Shown: positions 7,708-14,550, numbered from the stretch's first letter. The stretch is 15,004 bases of DNA from Lachnospiraceae bacterium (GCA_900763175.1 CAAFJI010000238.1:1-15004), one strand, 5' to 3'. A program made the numbers and translations. Notes: generated by a model from the sequence alone, not told the origin.

Positions 7708-9191
7708 TTCTCTTCCTCCAAAAATACAAAACTCAGACTAGGCATTGTGAAATTGCCGTCCTCACAGTGTACCGTACATCTCTCACTTATCTGGCTTCTG
7801 TCCAGCACAAATCTTCTTCCATCTTCTGTTCTTCCTGTGTATTCCGAATTCTCCAGGGCGTCCGACAGCCATTTTAGCAGAATTTCACGGACACGGGGCT
7901 CAATTACCGGAAGTGCTGCGAACTCTATCCGGCCATCCCTTTCAAGGCTTTTTAGCTTCTGACGCTCTTCTTTCTGCTGGATCAGCAGCTTCTCTCTTGC
8001 TGCCTTCTTTTCCTGTGCCCGGTCATGGATGGCACTGCGGTTGGTCTTTTCCCCATAAGTACGGATTCGGGGCTTCAGATTTATATTTAGAGGCTTTTCC
8101 TCATAAACACTGGTGTTCATGCTGTCTGTCTCCCGCACAAGCTCCCCCTGCAGATGCCAGGGTCTCTCCAGACCAAAGACCATGGCAGACATTTTGTGAG
8201 CTTCTGCCATATCCTCACATTTCAGAAACAGCTCTGCCACCTTTTTGTATTCCTCTCTTCTGTTGGCACCCAAAGCATTTTTCTCACTGAGCTGAGCTGC
8301 ATACCGGGTAATCCTGCGGATGATCTCATTGGTTGCATCAAACAGCTTGCCAGCCTCATTTTCCTGACCGCCATCAGAAACAAACCAGCTGTAAATACTC
8401 TGGTAACGTCCTCTTATGTTATCTTCCAGCTTTTCCCTGGTAACCTCTGCGTCCATGCGGGGAATGAGAAGCTCATATTCCACTACCTTCTCCAGCACCT
8501 GGTCTCTCACAGATACTTCCAGTTCTCGCAGGCTCTCCTCAATTCCTCCCACATTTCTTTGAAGCCCTTTGATAAAGCTTCGCAGGTATTCCACAAGACG
8601 ATCCTTAAACACAAGAAATGCCTTTGTGTGCATCATTTCCTCCGCCTTCACACTGTTCAGGTCACGGATGTAGTCCTTATAGTTCTGATTCAGCCTTACG
8701 AAATCACTGTTCATGTCCTTCCACCAGGTATAAACCCTCTCTGGCTCCTTCTCTGCCATAGTGGAAAACTCCTCAATATATCTGCGCAGCCGCTCCAAAA
8801 GAGTAGGCTCCAGAGAACCGCCTTCCATATCCAGGTTTTCCAGTCGAAGGACCAGTCGTTCGATTTCCACACTGTATTCTGTCATCTGATAACGGAATTT
8901 TCGGTTTTTAAACTCCTCAATGGAGGAAACCTTCCTGGTATCCTGGGTGGTATTAAGATTTTTCCACTCTGTAAGCATATTCAGATCCTGCTGACATTGC
9001 TCCATTTTGTAATCTGCAAAGAAGGGATCCTCCCTCATCTGCTCATACACATCCTCCTGATAAAGCCAGTAGCGCAGCTTTTCATAGTTTTCAAAAAAAA
9101 TACGCATAATGCAGCGATACCTGCCTACATTATCCGCATTTAAATATTTCGTCTCTGTCAGGCTTTTCGTCAATTTCTCCGTTACCCGCAT
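7704..9191 (-). CDS. jetA: Wadjet kleisin-like subunit JetA (TIGR02677-type)
   Basis: A 495-residue, mostly helical protein with the TIGR02677/DUF2397 opening (KYLNADNVGRYRCIMRIFF, near residues 16-34). The N-terminal part is likely winged-helix, followed by long helical stretches (about 150-330) and a basic Lys/Glu/Arg-rich helix near 395-425. By analogy with MukF/MksF it should be the kleisin that bridges the two JetC heads and binds JetB. First gene of the operon: ATG at 9189-9191 with GGGAG about 9 bases upstream, and a putative promoter at 9243-9271. Length is normal for the family. Some kleisin-like proteins are hard to recognise from sequence alone; the identity rests on the opening motif and on the order A-B-C-D. 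Confidence 0.88.
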   Translation of the reverse strand: MRVTEKLTKSLTETKYLNADNVGRYRCIMRIFFENYEKLRYWLYQEDVYEQMREDPFFADYKMEQCQQDLNMLTEWKNLNTTQDTRKVSSIEEFKNRKFRYQMTEYSVEIERLVLRLENLDMEGGSLEPTLLERLRRYIEEFSTMAEKEPERVYTWWKDMNSDFVRLNQNYKDYIRDLNSVKAEEMMHTKAFLVFKDRLVEYLRSFIKGLQRNVGGIEESLRELEVSVRDQVLEKVVEYELLIPRMDAEVTREKLEDNIRGRYQSIYSWFVSDGGQENEAGKLFDATNEIIRRITRYAAQLSEKNALGANRREEYKKVAELFLKCEDMAEAHKMSAMVFGLERPWHLQGELVRETDSMNTSVYEEKPLNINLKPRIRTYGEKTNRSAIHDRAQEKKAAREKLLIQQKEERQKLKSLERDGRIEFAALPVIEPRVREILLKWLSDALENSEYTGRTEDGRRFVLDRSQISERCTVHCEDGNFTMPSLSFVFLEEEN

Positions 9192-9227
9192 CCTGTTTCT
9201 CCCGTCTTTTTCCTACAAACTGTTATC

Positions 9228-9235
9228 TTGATCAA
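9228..9235. other. 8-base palindrome at the expected jet transcription start
   Basis: TTGATCAA is self-complementary and sits where transcription from the putative jet promoter should begin, about 37 bases before the jetA start codon. Such a site could be an operator, but an 8-base palindrome also arises by chance in AT-rich DNA, and no regulator gene is nearby. Confidence 0.2.
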
Positions 9236-9242
9236 CTACTCT

Positions 9243-9271
9243 ATTTTAACACAGCTTTTGTATATCGTCAT
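9243..9271 (-). promoter_or_regulatory. Probable promoter of the jetABCD operon
   Basis: The minus strand reads ATGACG (9266-9271), 17 bases, TAAAAT (9243-9248): 4/6 and 5/6 matches at ideal spacing. It lies between the thi terminator and jetA, where a promoter is needed. It is weaker than the promoter behind jetD, consistent with modest basal expression. The expected leader is about 45 nt. Confidence 0.5.
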
Positions 9272-9299
9272 CCTCTTTGACAAGAAAATCCCGTACACA

Positions 9300-9371
9300 A
9301 AAAGACCTTTTCTCTGTTTTTGTTTTTCTGGAATCTGTTTGAAAAACAATACTTTTGAGGAAAGGTCTTTT
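9300..9371 (-). terminator. Long two-part hairpin terminator between thi and jet operons
   Basis: Outer arms 9300-9314 and 9357-9371 (AAAAGACC.../...GGTCTTTT) pair over 15 positions. An inner 9-base stem (9320-9328 with 9341-9349, TTGTTTTTC/GAAAAACAA) pairs inside. On the minus strand the hairpin ends in TTTTTGTG, 14 bases after the last ABC-transporter gene. The plus strand has an even longer T-rich tail, and the position 9311/9360 pair is G-U there but A-C on the minus strand, so it may act in both directions. It should insulate the jet operon from the thi operon. Confidence 0.7.
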
Positions 9372-9385
9372 CTTTCTTTTATTTT

Positions 9386-10120
9386 TTATAATTTACTGAT
9401 AATCTGTCTCTTATACTCCAGAAATTCCTCCGAAAGGGCGAAGTCCTCTGCCCTTGGCTTTTTCTCTCGAATAACGATCTCTTCTTTTATTTTTCCAGGT
9501 GCTCCGTTTAAAATGTAGATCCTGTCAGAAAGAAGAATGGCCTCGTCAATGTCATGGGTGATAAACAGGGTAGACAGGTCAATATGCTGCATAACATCCA
9601 GGTACCATTTGTGCACACTTGTCTTTGTCAGCGTGTCAAGAGCGCTGAAGGGCTCGTCCAGAAGTGCCACTCCATTGGAGCTTAAATAGGTTCTGAGAAG
9701 AGCTGCCCTCTGGCGCATTCCTCCTGATAACTGGCTTGGATATTGAAGCTGCGTGCCCTCAAGTCCAAACTCTGCAAAAAGAGGGCTTGCCTTTTCCCTT
9801 GCCTCTTTTTTCTTCATACCTTTCAGTAAAAGGGGAAGGGCAACATTATCAATCACCTTTTTGTGGGAGAGCAAAAGGTCTTTCTGAAGCATATAGCTGA
9901 TGCTGCCAGGAGAAGAAGTGATATCCTGATCCTGAAGATAAACCTTTCCTTCATCTGGAGCAATCAGACCGGAAAGAATATGAAACAGGGTCGTTTTTCC
10001 GGAACCGCTGACACCCAGAAGCGACACCAGTTCGCCTTTTTCCAGATGAATGGTAATGTCCTCCAGAACTTTCTTCTCCCCGTAGGTCTTTGAAATATGC
10101 TCTGCTCTTAGTAATGCCAT
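9386..10120 (-). CDS. thiZ: ABC transporter ATPase for thiamine precursor uptake
   Basis: A 244-residue ABC ATPase of the SsuB/TauB/ThiZ group. Motifs in order: Walker A GVSGSGKT (36-43), Q-loop Gln79, signature LSGGMRQ (131-137), Walker B VALLDEP (151-157) with E156 as the catalytic base, D-loop SALD (159-162) and switch His189 in FITHD. All are intact. It powers the permease encoded two genes upstream at the inner face of the membrane. ATG at 10118-10120 has AAGGAG, which overlaps the end of the preceding gene; the gap is 9 bases. The substrate cannot be read from the ATPase itself; the TPP riboswitch and the THI5-type binding protein point to a pyrimidine thiamine precursor. Taurine or sulfonate uptake is the usual mis-annotation for this group. 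Confidence 0.85.
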   Translation of the reverse strand: MALLRAEHISKTYGEKKVLEDITIHLEKGELVSLLGVSGSGKTTLFHILSGLIAPDEGKVYLQDQDITSSPGSISYMLQKDLLLSHKKVIDNVALPLLLKGMKKKEAREKASPLFAEFGLEGTQLQYPSQLSGGMRQRAALLRTYLSSNGVALLDEPFSALDTLTKTSVHKWYLDVMQHIDLSTLFITHDIDEAILLSDRIYILNGAPGKIKEEIVIREKKPRAEDFALSEEFLEYKRQIISKL

Positions 10121-10129
10121 CTTTTCTCC

Positions 10130-11137
10130 TTACTGCGGCAGATAATCATTGGAAAAGCCGATACCGGTAAGGTCTTTGTCGCAAAGCTGATTCTCATACA
10201 GCCATTTGTAGAAGGCATTCCATCTCTCCGGATCGATTACTCCCCAGCTGTTGGCATCGTCAACATACTTTGTGGAAAGGAATTCCTGGCTCTTCTTTAC
10301 CAGCTCTTCAGCATCTTTCAGAGAACCTGTGTTGTCTCCGTCAATGAGGATCTGTGCTGCTTCCTCTGGGTTCTCCACTGCATACTCATAGCCCTTTGCA
10401 GTTGCTTCCATAAACGCCCTTGCCTGGTCTGGATTCTCACTGAGATAATCATTGTTTGCAATGATTACAGGAGTATAGTAATCAAAAACAGGGTTAATGT
10501 CTGAGAATGCAAAATAATCGCAGTCAACACCTTCTACGTCTGCATTGATTCCACCCCAGCCCTGGAATACCCAGATAGCATCCGTCTGATTGGCTGCAAG
10601 AGCTGCCGGCTCATCTGTAATATCATTTGGAATCAAGGTAACCTGTGAAAAGTCTCCGCCGTCTCCGTTTACCACGTTCTCCAGCATGGCAAGCTCAATA
10701 GGAGAATCCCATGTAGAATAGGTTTTTCCGGTAAGTCCGGCTGGTTTGTCGATTCCGTCTCCTGCTCTTGACAGGATCCCGGAGGTATTGTGCTGGATAA
10801 CGGCTGCCACCGCTGTGATTCCAAGAGGCTCGTCCAGTGCAAGGGAAGCTGCCATGGTATCCTGTGCCTCGATTGCAAACTGTGCCTGTCCTGCTGCGCA
10901 CATAAGAGCTGCGCCGTTTTCCGGCGGCTGTACGATTTCCACATCAAGGCCTGCTTCCTCGTAATAGCCCTTTGCCTGTGCTACATAAAGTCCTGTATGA
11001 TTGGTATTTGGTGTCCAGTCAAGGCAGAACGTGATTTTCTCTGTGTCCTGTTCCCCGGCATAAACACCAGTTGGAAGTGCCAGTACCATAGCTGCTGCCG
11101 CAGCTGGTGCAATAAACTTTTTCATATTTTTCTTCAT
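10130..11137 (-). CDS. thiY: NMT1/THI5-type substrate-binding protein, thiamine precursor (ThiY-like)
   Basis: A 335-residue exported binding protein. The THI5/ThiY signature LDWTPNTNHTG (39-49) follows the N-terminus, and ENGAALMCAAGQAQFAI (73-89) fits the ligand-site loops of the NMT1/THI5-like fold. ThiY relatives bind formylaminopyrimidine or HMP and hand it to ThiX/ThiZ for salvage. The signal peptide (residues 1-27) ends VYA-G and has no lipobox: the first cysteine is residue 38. Gram-positive binding proteins are normally lipid-anchored, so retention of this one at the membrane is unexplained. ATG at 11135-11137 shares ATGA with the permease stop, with AAGGAG upstream. The exact ligand (HMP, formylaminopyrimidine or thiamine) is not determined by sequence. 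Confidence 0.87.
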   Translation of the reverse strand: MKKNMKKFIAPAAAAAMVLALPTGVYAGEQDTEKITFCLDWTPNTNHTGLYVAQAKGYYEEAGLDVEIVQPPENGAALMCAAGQAQFAIEAQDTMAASLALDEPLGITAVAAVIQHNTSGILSRAGDGIDKPAGLTGKTYSTWDSPIELAMLENVVNGDGGDFSQVTLIPNDITDEPAALAANQTDAIWVFQGWGGINADVEGVDCDYFAFSDINPVFDYYTPVIIANNDYLSENPDQARAFMEATAKGYEYAVENPEEAAQILIDGDNTGSLKDAEELVKKSQEFLSTKYVDDANSWGVIDPERWNAFYKWLYENQLCDKDLTGIGFSNDYLPQ

Positions 11138-11913
11138 AATTTTCTCTCCTTTTCAACTTGCAGCCAGGGCATTGCGATTCTTCTTATCACGTTTACGAGA
11201 AAGAGCAACAATAAACTAATGATCACAATAAAAATGATGACTGCAAACATTTTGTCAAAAGCATAAGCTTTTTTTACACGGGTCATGTAAACTCCAAGTC
11301 CGTTAAAGCCGCCCAGCCATTCGGAAACAACGGCTCCCACAACTGCATAGGATGCGGAAATCTTCAGTCCGGAAAAGAACTGCGGCAAAGCGGAAGGGAA
11401 TTTTACATGGTAAAAAATCTGTCCTCTTGCTGCGCCCATTGCCTGCATAAGGCGGATTGCATCCTGGTCCACACTCTTATAACCATCCAGAAGCCCTATT
11501 GTAATGGGGAAAAAGGTTGTGATCACAACCAGGGTAATCTTCGGTGCCATTCCAAAGCCCATCCAAAGTACCAGGATCGGCGCAATGGCAATGGTTGGAA
11601 TGGTCTGTGTGATGATCATGATGGGATAAAGGGCCTGATCCAGCACACGAAAACGGTCCATTACCGTGGCAAATACAAATGCCAGGGAGATTCCGATAAG
11701 CAATCCGTAAAAGGATTCCAGCAGAGTATATTTGGCATGGAACATGATGGTAGGGAAATCTCCCAAAAGGGCCTTGCATACTGCCACCGGTGAAGGAAGC
11801 ATATAGGAAGGTACCACCGGAGACAGGCTGACAAGCTCCCACAAAAGCAGGATGACAGCCATGGCAATAAGAGGCGGAATCTTACTGGTGATGTTTGGTG
11901 ACTTTCTTTTCAA
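11134..11913 (-). CDS. thiX: ABC transporter permease for thiamine precursor uptake
   Basis: A 259-residue integral membrane protein of the BPD_transp_1 family with about six hydrophobic segments (near 13-32, 62-84, 94-118, 124-143, 185-205 and 223-243). The EAA loop that docks on the ATPase is recognisable at about 150-178 (DAIRLMQAMGAARGQIFYHV), including the conserved Gly. It works with the binding protein and ATPase encoded just downstream. The start is TTG at 11911-11913, with AAGGAG about 12 bases away, which overlaps the thiamine-binding gene by 32 bases. The next in-frame ATG (codon 18) lies inside the first membrane segment, so TTG is preferred. The long overlap suggests coupled translation. 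Confidence 0.86.
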   Translation of the reverse strand: MKRKSPNITSKIPPLIAMAVILLLWELVSLSPVVPSYMLPSPVAVCKALLGDFPTIMFHAKYTLLESFYGLLIGISLAFVFATVMDRFRVLDQALYPIMIITQTIPTIAIAPILVLWMGFGMAPKITLVVITTFFPITIGLLDGYKSVDQDAIRLMQAMGAARGQIFYHVKFPSALPQFFSGLKISASYAVVGAVVSEWLGGFNGLGVYMTRVKKAYAFDKMFAVIIFIVIISLLLLFLVNVIRRIAMPWLQVEKERKL

Positions 11914-12178
11914 TGGTCAGCACATCTCCTTCTGGTTTGTAAGAGATCTTGACGTATACACTCATAGCCTTGCAGCCTGCACGCTCTGCTACGTGCTGGC
12001 ACTCTTTTACAATATCCATAAGCTGGTCGTAGTCTCCCTCGATGGTAGTTTCAAAAGGTCCTACATAATAGTTAAGGCCAGTTGACTTAATGTAAGCAAT
12101 TACCTCATCTACAATGCGGATCACTTCTTCCTCATCCTGTACATTGGGCAATACCTGAATTGCTACACTTGCGTTCAT
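11882..12178 (-). CDS. Thiamine-binding protein, MTH1187/YkoF-like family
   Basis: A 98-residue cytosolic protein of the MTH1187/TIGR00106 (PF01910) family: MNASVAIQVLP opening, GPFETTIEGD (about 40-49) and VYVKISYK (about 75-82), the alternating beta-alpha ferredoxin-like pattern of these proteins. Relatives bind thiamine, and such genes are often the first gene of TPP-regulated thiamine uptake operons. A longer frame opens at 12241, but the ATG at 12176-12178 has AAGGAGG 8 bases upstream and matches the family's N-terminus, so it is the start. It lies after the TPP riboswitch and before thiX, with a 32-base overlap. Its role (carrier, sensor or chaperone for the vitamin) is not established from sequence. 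Confidence 0.85.
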   Translation of the reverse strand: MNASVAIQVLPNVQDEEEVIRIVDEVIAYIKSTGLNYYVGPFETTIEGDYDQLMDIVKECQHVAERAGCKAMSVYVKISYKPEGDVLTIEKKVTKHHQ

Positions 12179-12253
12179 TTTGTTTTCCTCCTTGGTTTGT
12201 TTTTCTTCTTTAAAACCGAATAAAAACCACCAGTTATACACCGGCTTCTATAG

Positions 12254-12303
12254 GCAGGGCAGTATGGCGGCTGGATTTCGTATCCTTCCGTCCCGCTGCC
12301 TGC
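12254..12303 (-). other. Second hairpin in the thi operon leader
   Basis: GCAGGCAG pairs with CTGCCCTGC (one bulged base) across about 50 bases, with further pairing inside (GGAT/ATCC and a CGG/CCG step). It lies between the riboswitch terminator and the first gene's ribosome site and has no T-run, so it is not a terminator. It may stabilise the readthrough message or shape translation. Confidence 0.45.
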
Positions 12304-12306
12304 ATG

Positions 12307-12338
12307 AAAAAAGAGCATCTGCCATTACGCAAATGCTC
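12307..12338 (-). terminator. Riboswitch-controlled intrinsic terminator
   Basis: On the minus strand a 10-base stem (GAGCATTTGC with GCAGATGCTC, loop GTAATG; 12313-12338) is followed by TTTTTT. One pair is a G-U wobble on this strand but a C-A mismatch on the other, supporting minus-strand transcription. Lying just after the TPP aptamer, it is the expected expression platform: TPP binding favours the terminator and stops the operon. Confidence 0.85.
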
Positions 12339-12344
12339 CTAAAT

Positions 12345-12440
12345 ACGTTTCCAAACACTTCCTACACTGGCATGATCCAACAGGTTAAAAGGGTCTAAGG
12401 ACTACCTTACTCTCAGCTTCTCAATTGAAACTCCCCTGGT
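12345..12440 (-). promoter_or_regulatory. TPP riboswitch (THI box) aptamer
   Basis: On the minus strand the aptamer core is clear: a GGGGAG entry, GCTGAGAG, ACCCTTTTAACCTG, then GGATCATGCCAGTGTAGG. These are the pyrimidine- and pyrophosphate-sensing helices of the thiamine pyrophosphate riboswitch. It lies about 20 bases after the transcription start and directly before the terminator, so it controls transcription of the four-gene uptake operon. The exact end of the P1 helix is uncertain by several bases. Confidence 0.95.
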
Positions 12441-12462
12441 CTTTATTCAGATTTCGATGTTT

Positions 12463-12491
12463 ATTATAATACAGCTATTCTTTAATTACAA
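12463..12491 (-). promoter_or_regulatory. Promoter of the thiamine uptake operon
   Basis: The minus strand reads TTGTAA (12486-12491), 17 bases, TATAAT (12463-12468): 4/6 and 6/6 matches at ideal spacing. Transcription should start about 20 bases before the TPP aptamer, as expected for a riboswitch leader. Confidence 0.75.
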
Positions 12492-12493
12492 GA

Positions 12494-12523
12494 CAAAAAT
12501 TAGGCAAGATTTCCATGGATCTT
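12494..12523 (-). terminator. Weak possible terminator after the Nudix gene
   Basis: AAGAT (12519-12523 on the minus strand) pairs with ATCTT (12506-12510) around a short CC/GG-containing loop, followed by GCCTAATTTTTG. The stem is short and AT-rich, and it lies just ahead of the thi promoter. It is the only candidate I see in the gap after the Nudix gene. Confidence 0.25.
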
Positions 12524-12543
12524 CACCCTGATTCTGCCGGCTT

Positions 12544-13044
12544 TTATAAAAATACTTCCTTGATGCTGTCATAGTGAAGGAATTTCCCCTGAGCTGCAAA
12601 TTCCTGTATCTGCTCCAAAGTGGCAAACATATGGCCATCTGTTTCTTCTGTCTGGAGGTGAAGGTCTTCTTCCTGAACGTCCATCACGAAGCGATAGACA
12701 TCTACAAAATAATTGTCTCCCTCTCCAGGATTCTCTCTTTTATAAGTAAAGAGGTAACCACCTTCTGCACTGCTTACATCAAGTCCGGTTTCCTCCTTTA
12801 CCTCACGGAGAACTGCCTCACAGGAGGATTCTCCTGCCTGGGCTGCGCCTCCTGATACTTCCCACCAGCCTGGTGCCCATGCCTTTGTCCTGACTCGCCT
12901 GGTAATAAGAAAGGTTCCGTCTGGTCTTGCCACTACGCCAAGTACAGTGAGATGATATTCTCCATCCTTTAGGCACCAGTCATTTCGCTTCATGGTACGT
13001 CCGGTAGGCTTCTTTTCGTTGTCATAAATATCCCATAATTCCAT
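12544..13044 (-). CDS. Nudix hydrolase
   Basis: A 166-residue Nudix protein. The Nudix box is complete: G66, five residues, E72, seven residues, then REVKEETGL (80-88), with the metal-binding Glu residues E84 and E85. The opening ELWDIYDNEKKPTG and the HLTVLGVV segment resemble the isopentenyl-diphosphate isomerase/YfcD-like branch, but key isomerase residues cannot be confirmed by eye, and Nudix substrates are poorly predicted from sequence. Expected action: metal-dependent hydrolysis of an X-linked nucleoside diphosphate or similar compound in the cytosol. ATG at 13042-13044 has only a weak AAGGAAAG at a longish distance, and the gap to the AAA+ gene is 18 bases, so it is probably translated from the same transcript. 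Confidence 0.88.
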   Translation of the reverse strand: MELWDIYDNEKKPTGRTMKRNDWCLKDGEYHLTVLGVVARPDGTFLITRRVRTKAWAPGWWEVSGGAAQAGESSCEAVLREVKEETGLDVSSAEGGYLFTYKRENPGEGDNYFVDVYRFVMDVQEEDLHLQTEETDGHMFATLEQIQEFAAQGKFLHYDSIKEVFL

Positions 13045-13062
13045 TTTCTGCTCTGCTTTCCT

Positions 13063-14547
13063 TTATTTCAATAATTCTTCTACCATCTCTCTGGTAAATT
13101 CTACTTTCTCCACATGGTTTACCTCTATCTGGTAAAGGGCATTTGCCGCAATATGCTCTGCTGCCTGCTCCAGGTCACGGATGCCGGTTGTGTTGGAATA
13201 CCGCTCTATAATAGCATCCAGTGCATCCTGAAGAATAATACACTCGCTCTCTGCCATATGCATCCTTTTCAGGACCTTTGGAAAGGAGAATCTGGAAAAG
13301 ATTACTTTCTTCTCCTCTGCTGTGTAATCCGGAATGTCGATTACTGCAAATCTGGACATCAAAGGTGCACTGATCTGGTCACGGTCATTTGCTGTTGCGA
13401 TTGGGTAAACACCGCCTGTAGGGATCATGCACTCCATGTAGTTGTCTGTAAATCCAAGGTTATCCAGAAGTGTGAGAAGCACATCTGCAGGGTTGCCATT
13501 GCCTCTGCCGGAATTGGCCTTGTCCAGCTCGTTGATAATAAATACCAGGTTAGAAGCTCCTGCCATGGAAAAAGCATCCATAATGATACCTGGCTTGGCA
13601 TTTGCATAAATACGGGGGCTTCCGGTAAGCTGCTTGGAATCATTGATGGAGCTCATGTCAAGGGTTGTCCATGGAAGCTTCAGGATCCTTGCAACTGCAT
13701 AGGCAATCTGAGATTTTCCTGTTCCTGCAGGTCCGATAAGAAGGAGACCGTAGGCTGGAAGTGTGTGGGTTCGGTTGATCTGGATAATGGTTTCGATAAT
13801 ACGCTGCTTTACACGCTCCATTCCGTAAAGCTCTTCATCCAGGATTCTTCTTGCCTCTGCAGGGTCAATGGCTTCAAAATAATTGTTCTTCCACTGAATG
13901 TTCAGCATAATGGAAAGAGCTCTCTGCGCATGATGACGCTCCTCCTGGGAAACCTCGCTGGATCTTGCAACTGCAAGGTTTCTTCTTGTCCACAGGCGGA
14001 TGTTGTCTGGTAACGTTTTGCCTGCGCAGGTCATAAAGTCGGTGATGCTCTGAAGACTGGTAAGCTTCATATCATCTCCTGCTTCCTCCTGATCCTCATC
14101 CTCCTGCTTTTCTGAGGGGGCATTGCTCTCCAGAAGTCTCTCAATCATAAACTGCAAAAAGCCGTCTTCTGCGGAAAGCTTGGTTCCACCGCCGAAAGCA
14201 GTTTCTCTGATCCGGTAGACTGCATAGCCCTCTCCTGTATTGGTACCGGAGAGGCGTACATGAATTCTGCTGTCTCCAAGCCATTTTAAAAGACTGGTAA
14301 ACCTGGCATCGATTTTCAGCACATCTGCTGTGTAGGTGCCGTCTTCTTCTTTGAATTCAAATGCAGTCCGATTCACTGGATTCGTAAAAACACCGCAGGA
14401 ATGGTGCTTCCATTGTCTCTCTTTATTGTCCAGGACCATGATGGGATTCTGGGCAGATGGATGAGCATTGTCGCTCTGAAAGGTTGTATACGTACATTTG
14501 GCCTCTGCCTTGCTTGCGGAGGTGCCGCTAAAATCAAATACTGGCAT
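13063..14547 (-). CDS. Lon-like AAA+ ATPase lacking a protease domain
   Basis: A 494-residue protein whose C-terminal half is an AAA+ module close to that of Lon: LDEELYGMERVKQRI (237-250), Walker A GPAGTGKS (272-279), the Lon-like LTGSPRIYANAKPGIIMDAF (307-326), Sensor-1 Asn387 in IATAND, arginine finger R399 in PLMSRF and Sensor-2 R457 in GIRDLE. Walker B reads FIINELDK (336-343): Asn339 replaces the usual Asp, while the catalytic Glu340 is kept (codon AAC). The protein ends about where Lon's Ser/Lys protease domain would begin, so no proteolysis is expected from it. The N-terminal 230 residues are not Lon's substrate-binding domain and I do not recognise them; residues 141-160 are a very acidic linker. 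ATG at 14545-14547 has AGAGGAAA upstream. Role unknown: perhaps an unfoldase or remodelling factor. Confidence 0.85.
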   Translation of the reverse strand: MPVFDFSGTSASKAEAKCTYTTFQSDNAHPSAQNPIMVLDNKERQWKHHSCGVFTNPVNRTAFEFKEEDGTYTADVLKIDARFTSLLKWLGDSRIHVRLSGTNTGEGYAVYRIRETAFGGGTKLSAEDGFLQFMIERLLESNAPSEKQEDEDQEEAGDDMKLTSLQSITDFMTCAGKTLPDNIRLWTRRNLAVARSSEVSQEERHHAQRALSIMLNIQWKNNYFEAIDPAEARRILDEELYGMERVKQRIIETIIQINRTHTLPAYGLLLIGPAGTGKSQIAYAVARILKLPWTTLDMSSINDSKQLTGSPRIYANAKPGIIMDAFSMAGASNLVFIINELDKANSGRGNGNPADVLLTLLDNLGFTDNYMECMIPTGGVYPIATANDRDQISAPLMSRFAVIDIPDYTAEEKKVIFSRFSFPKVLKRMHMAESECIILQDALDAIIERYSNTTGIRDLEQAAEHIAANALYQIEVNHVEKVEFTREMVEELLK

Positions 14548-14550
14548 CTT

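Noticed and set aside
8154..9143. Plus-strand reading frame (329 codons) opposite jetA
   Set aside because: It is the antisense shadow of jetA, with His/Leu/Phe-rich composition typical of a reversed helical-protein gene.
9386..11913. Taurine, sulfonate or nitrate transporter
   Set aside because: The ATPase and permease belong to that broad group, but the THI5-type WTPNTNH motif in the binding protein and the TPP riboswitch indicate a thiamine precursor.
12179..12241. N-terminal extension of the thiamine-binding protein from an ATG at 12241
   Set aside because: The extension is not family-like, and the ATG at 12178 has a full AAGGAGG at ideal spacing.
13114..14013. Plus-strand reading frame (299 codons) opposite the AAA+ gene
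   Set aside because: It is antisense to the conserved AAA+ motifs and Cys-rich without any pattern of a real family.
13063..14547. Identity as ATP-dependent protease Lon
   Set aside because: The AAA+ module is Lon-like, but the protein stops before the Ser/Lys protease domain and the N-terminus is different.
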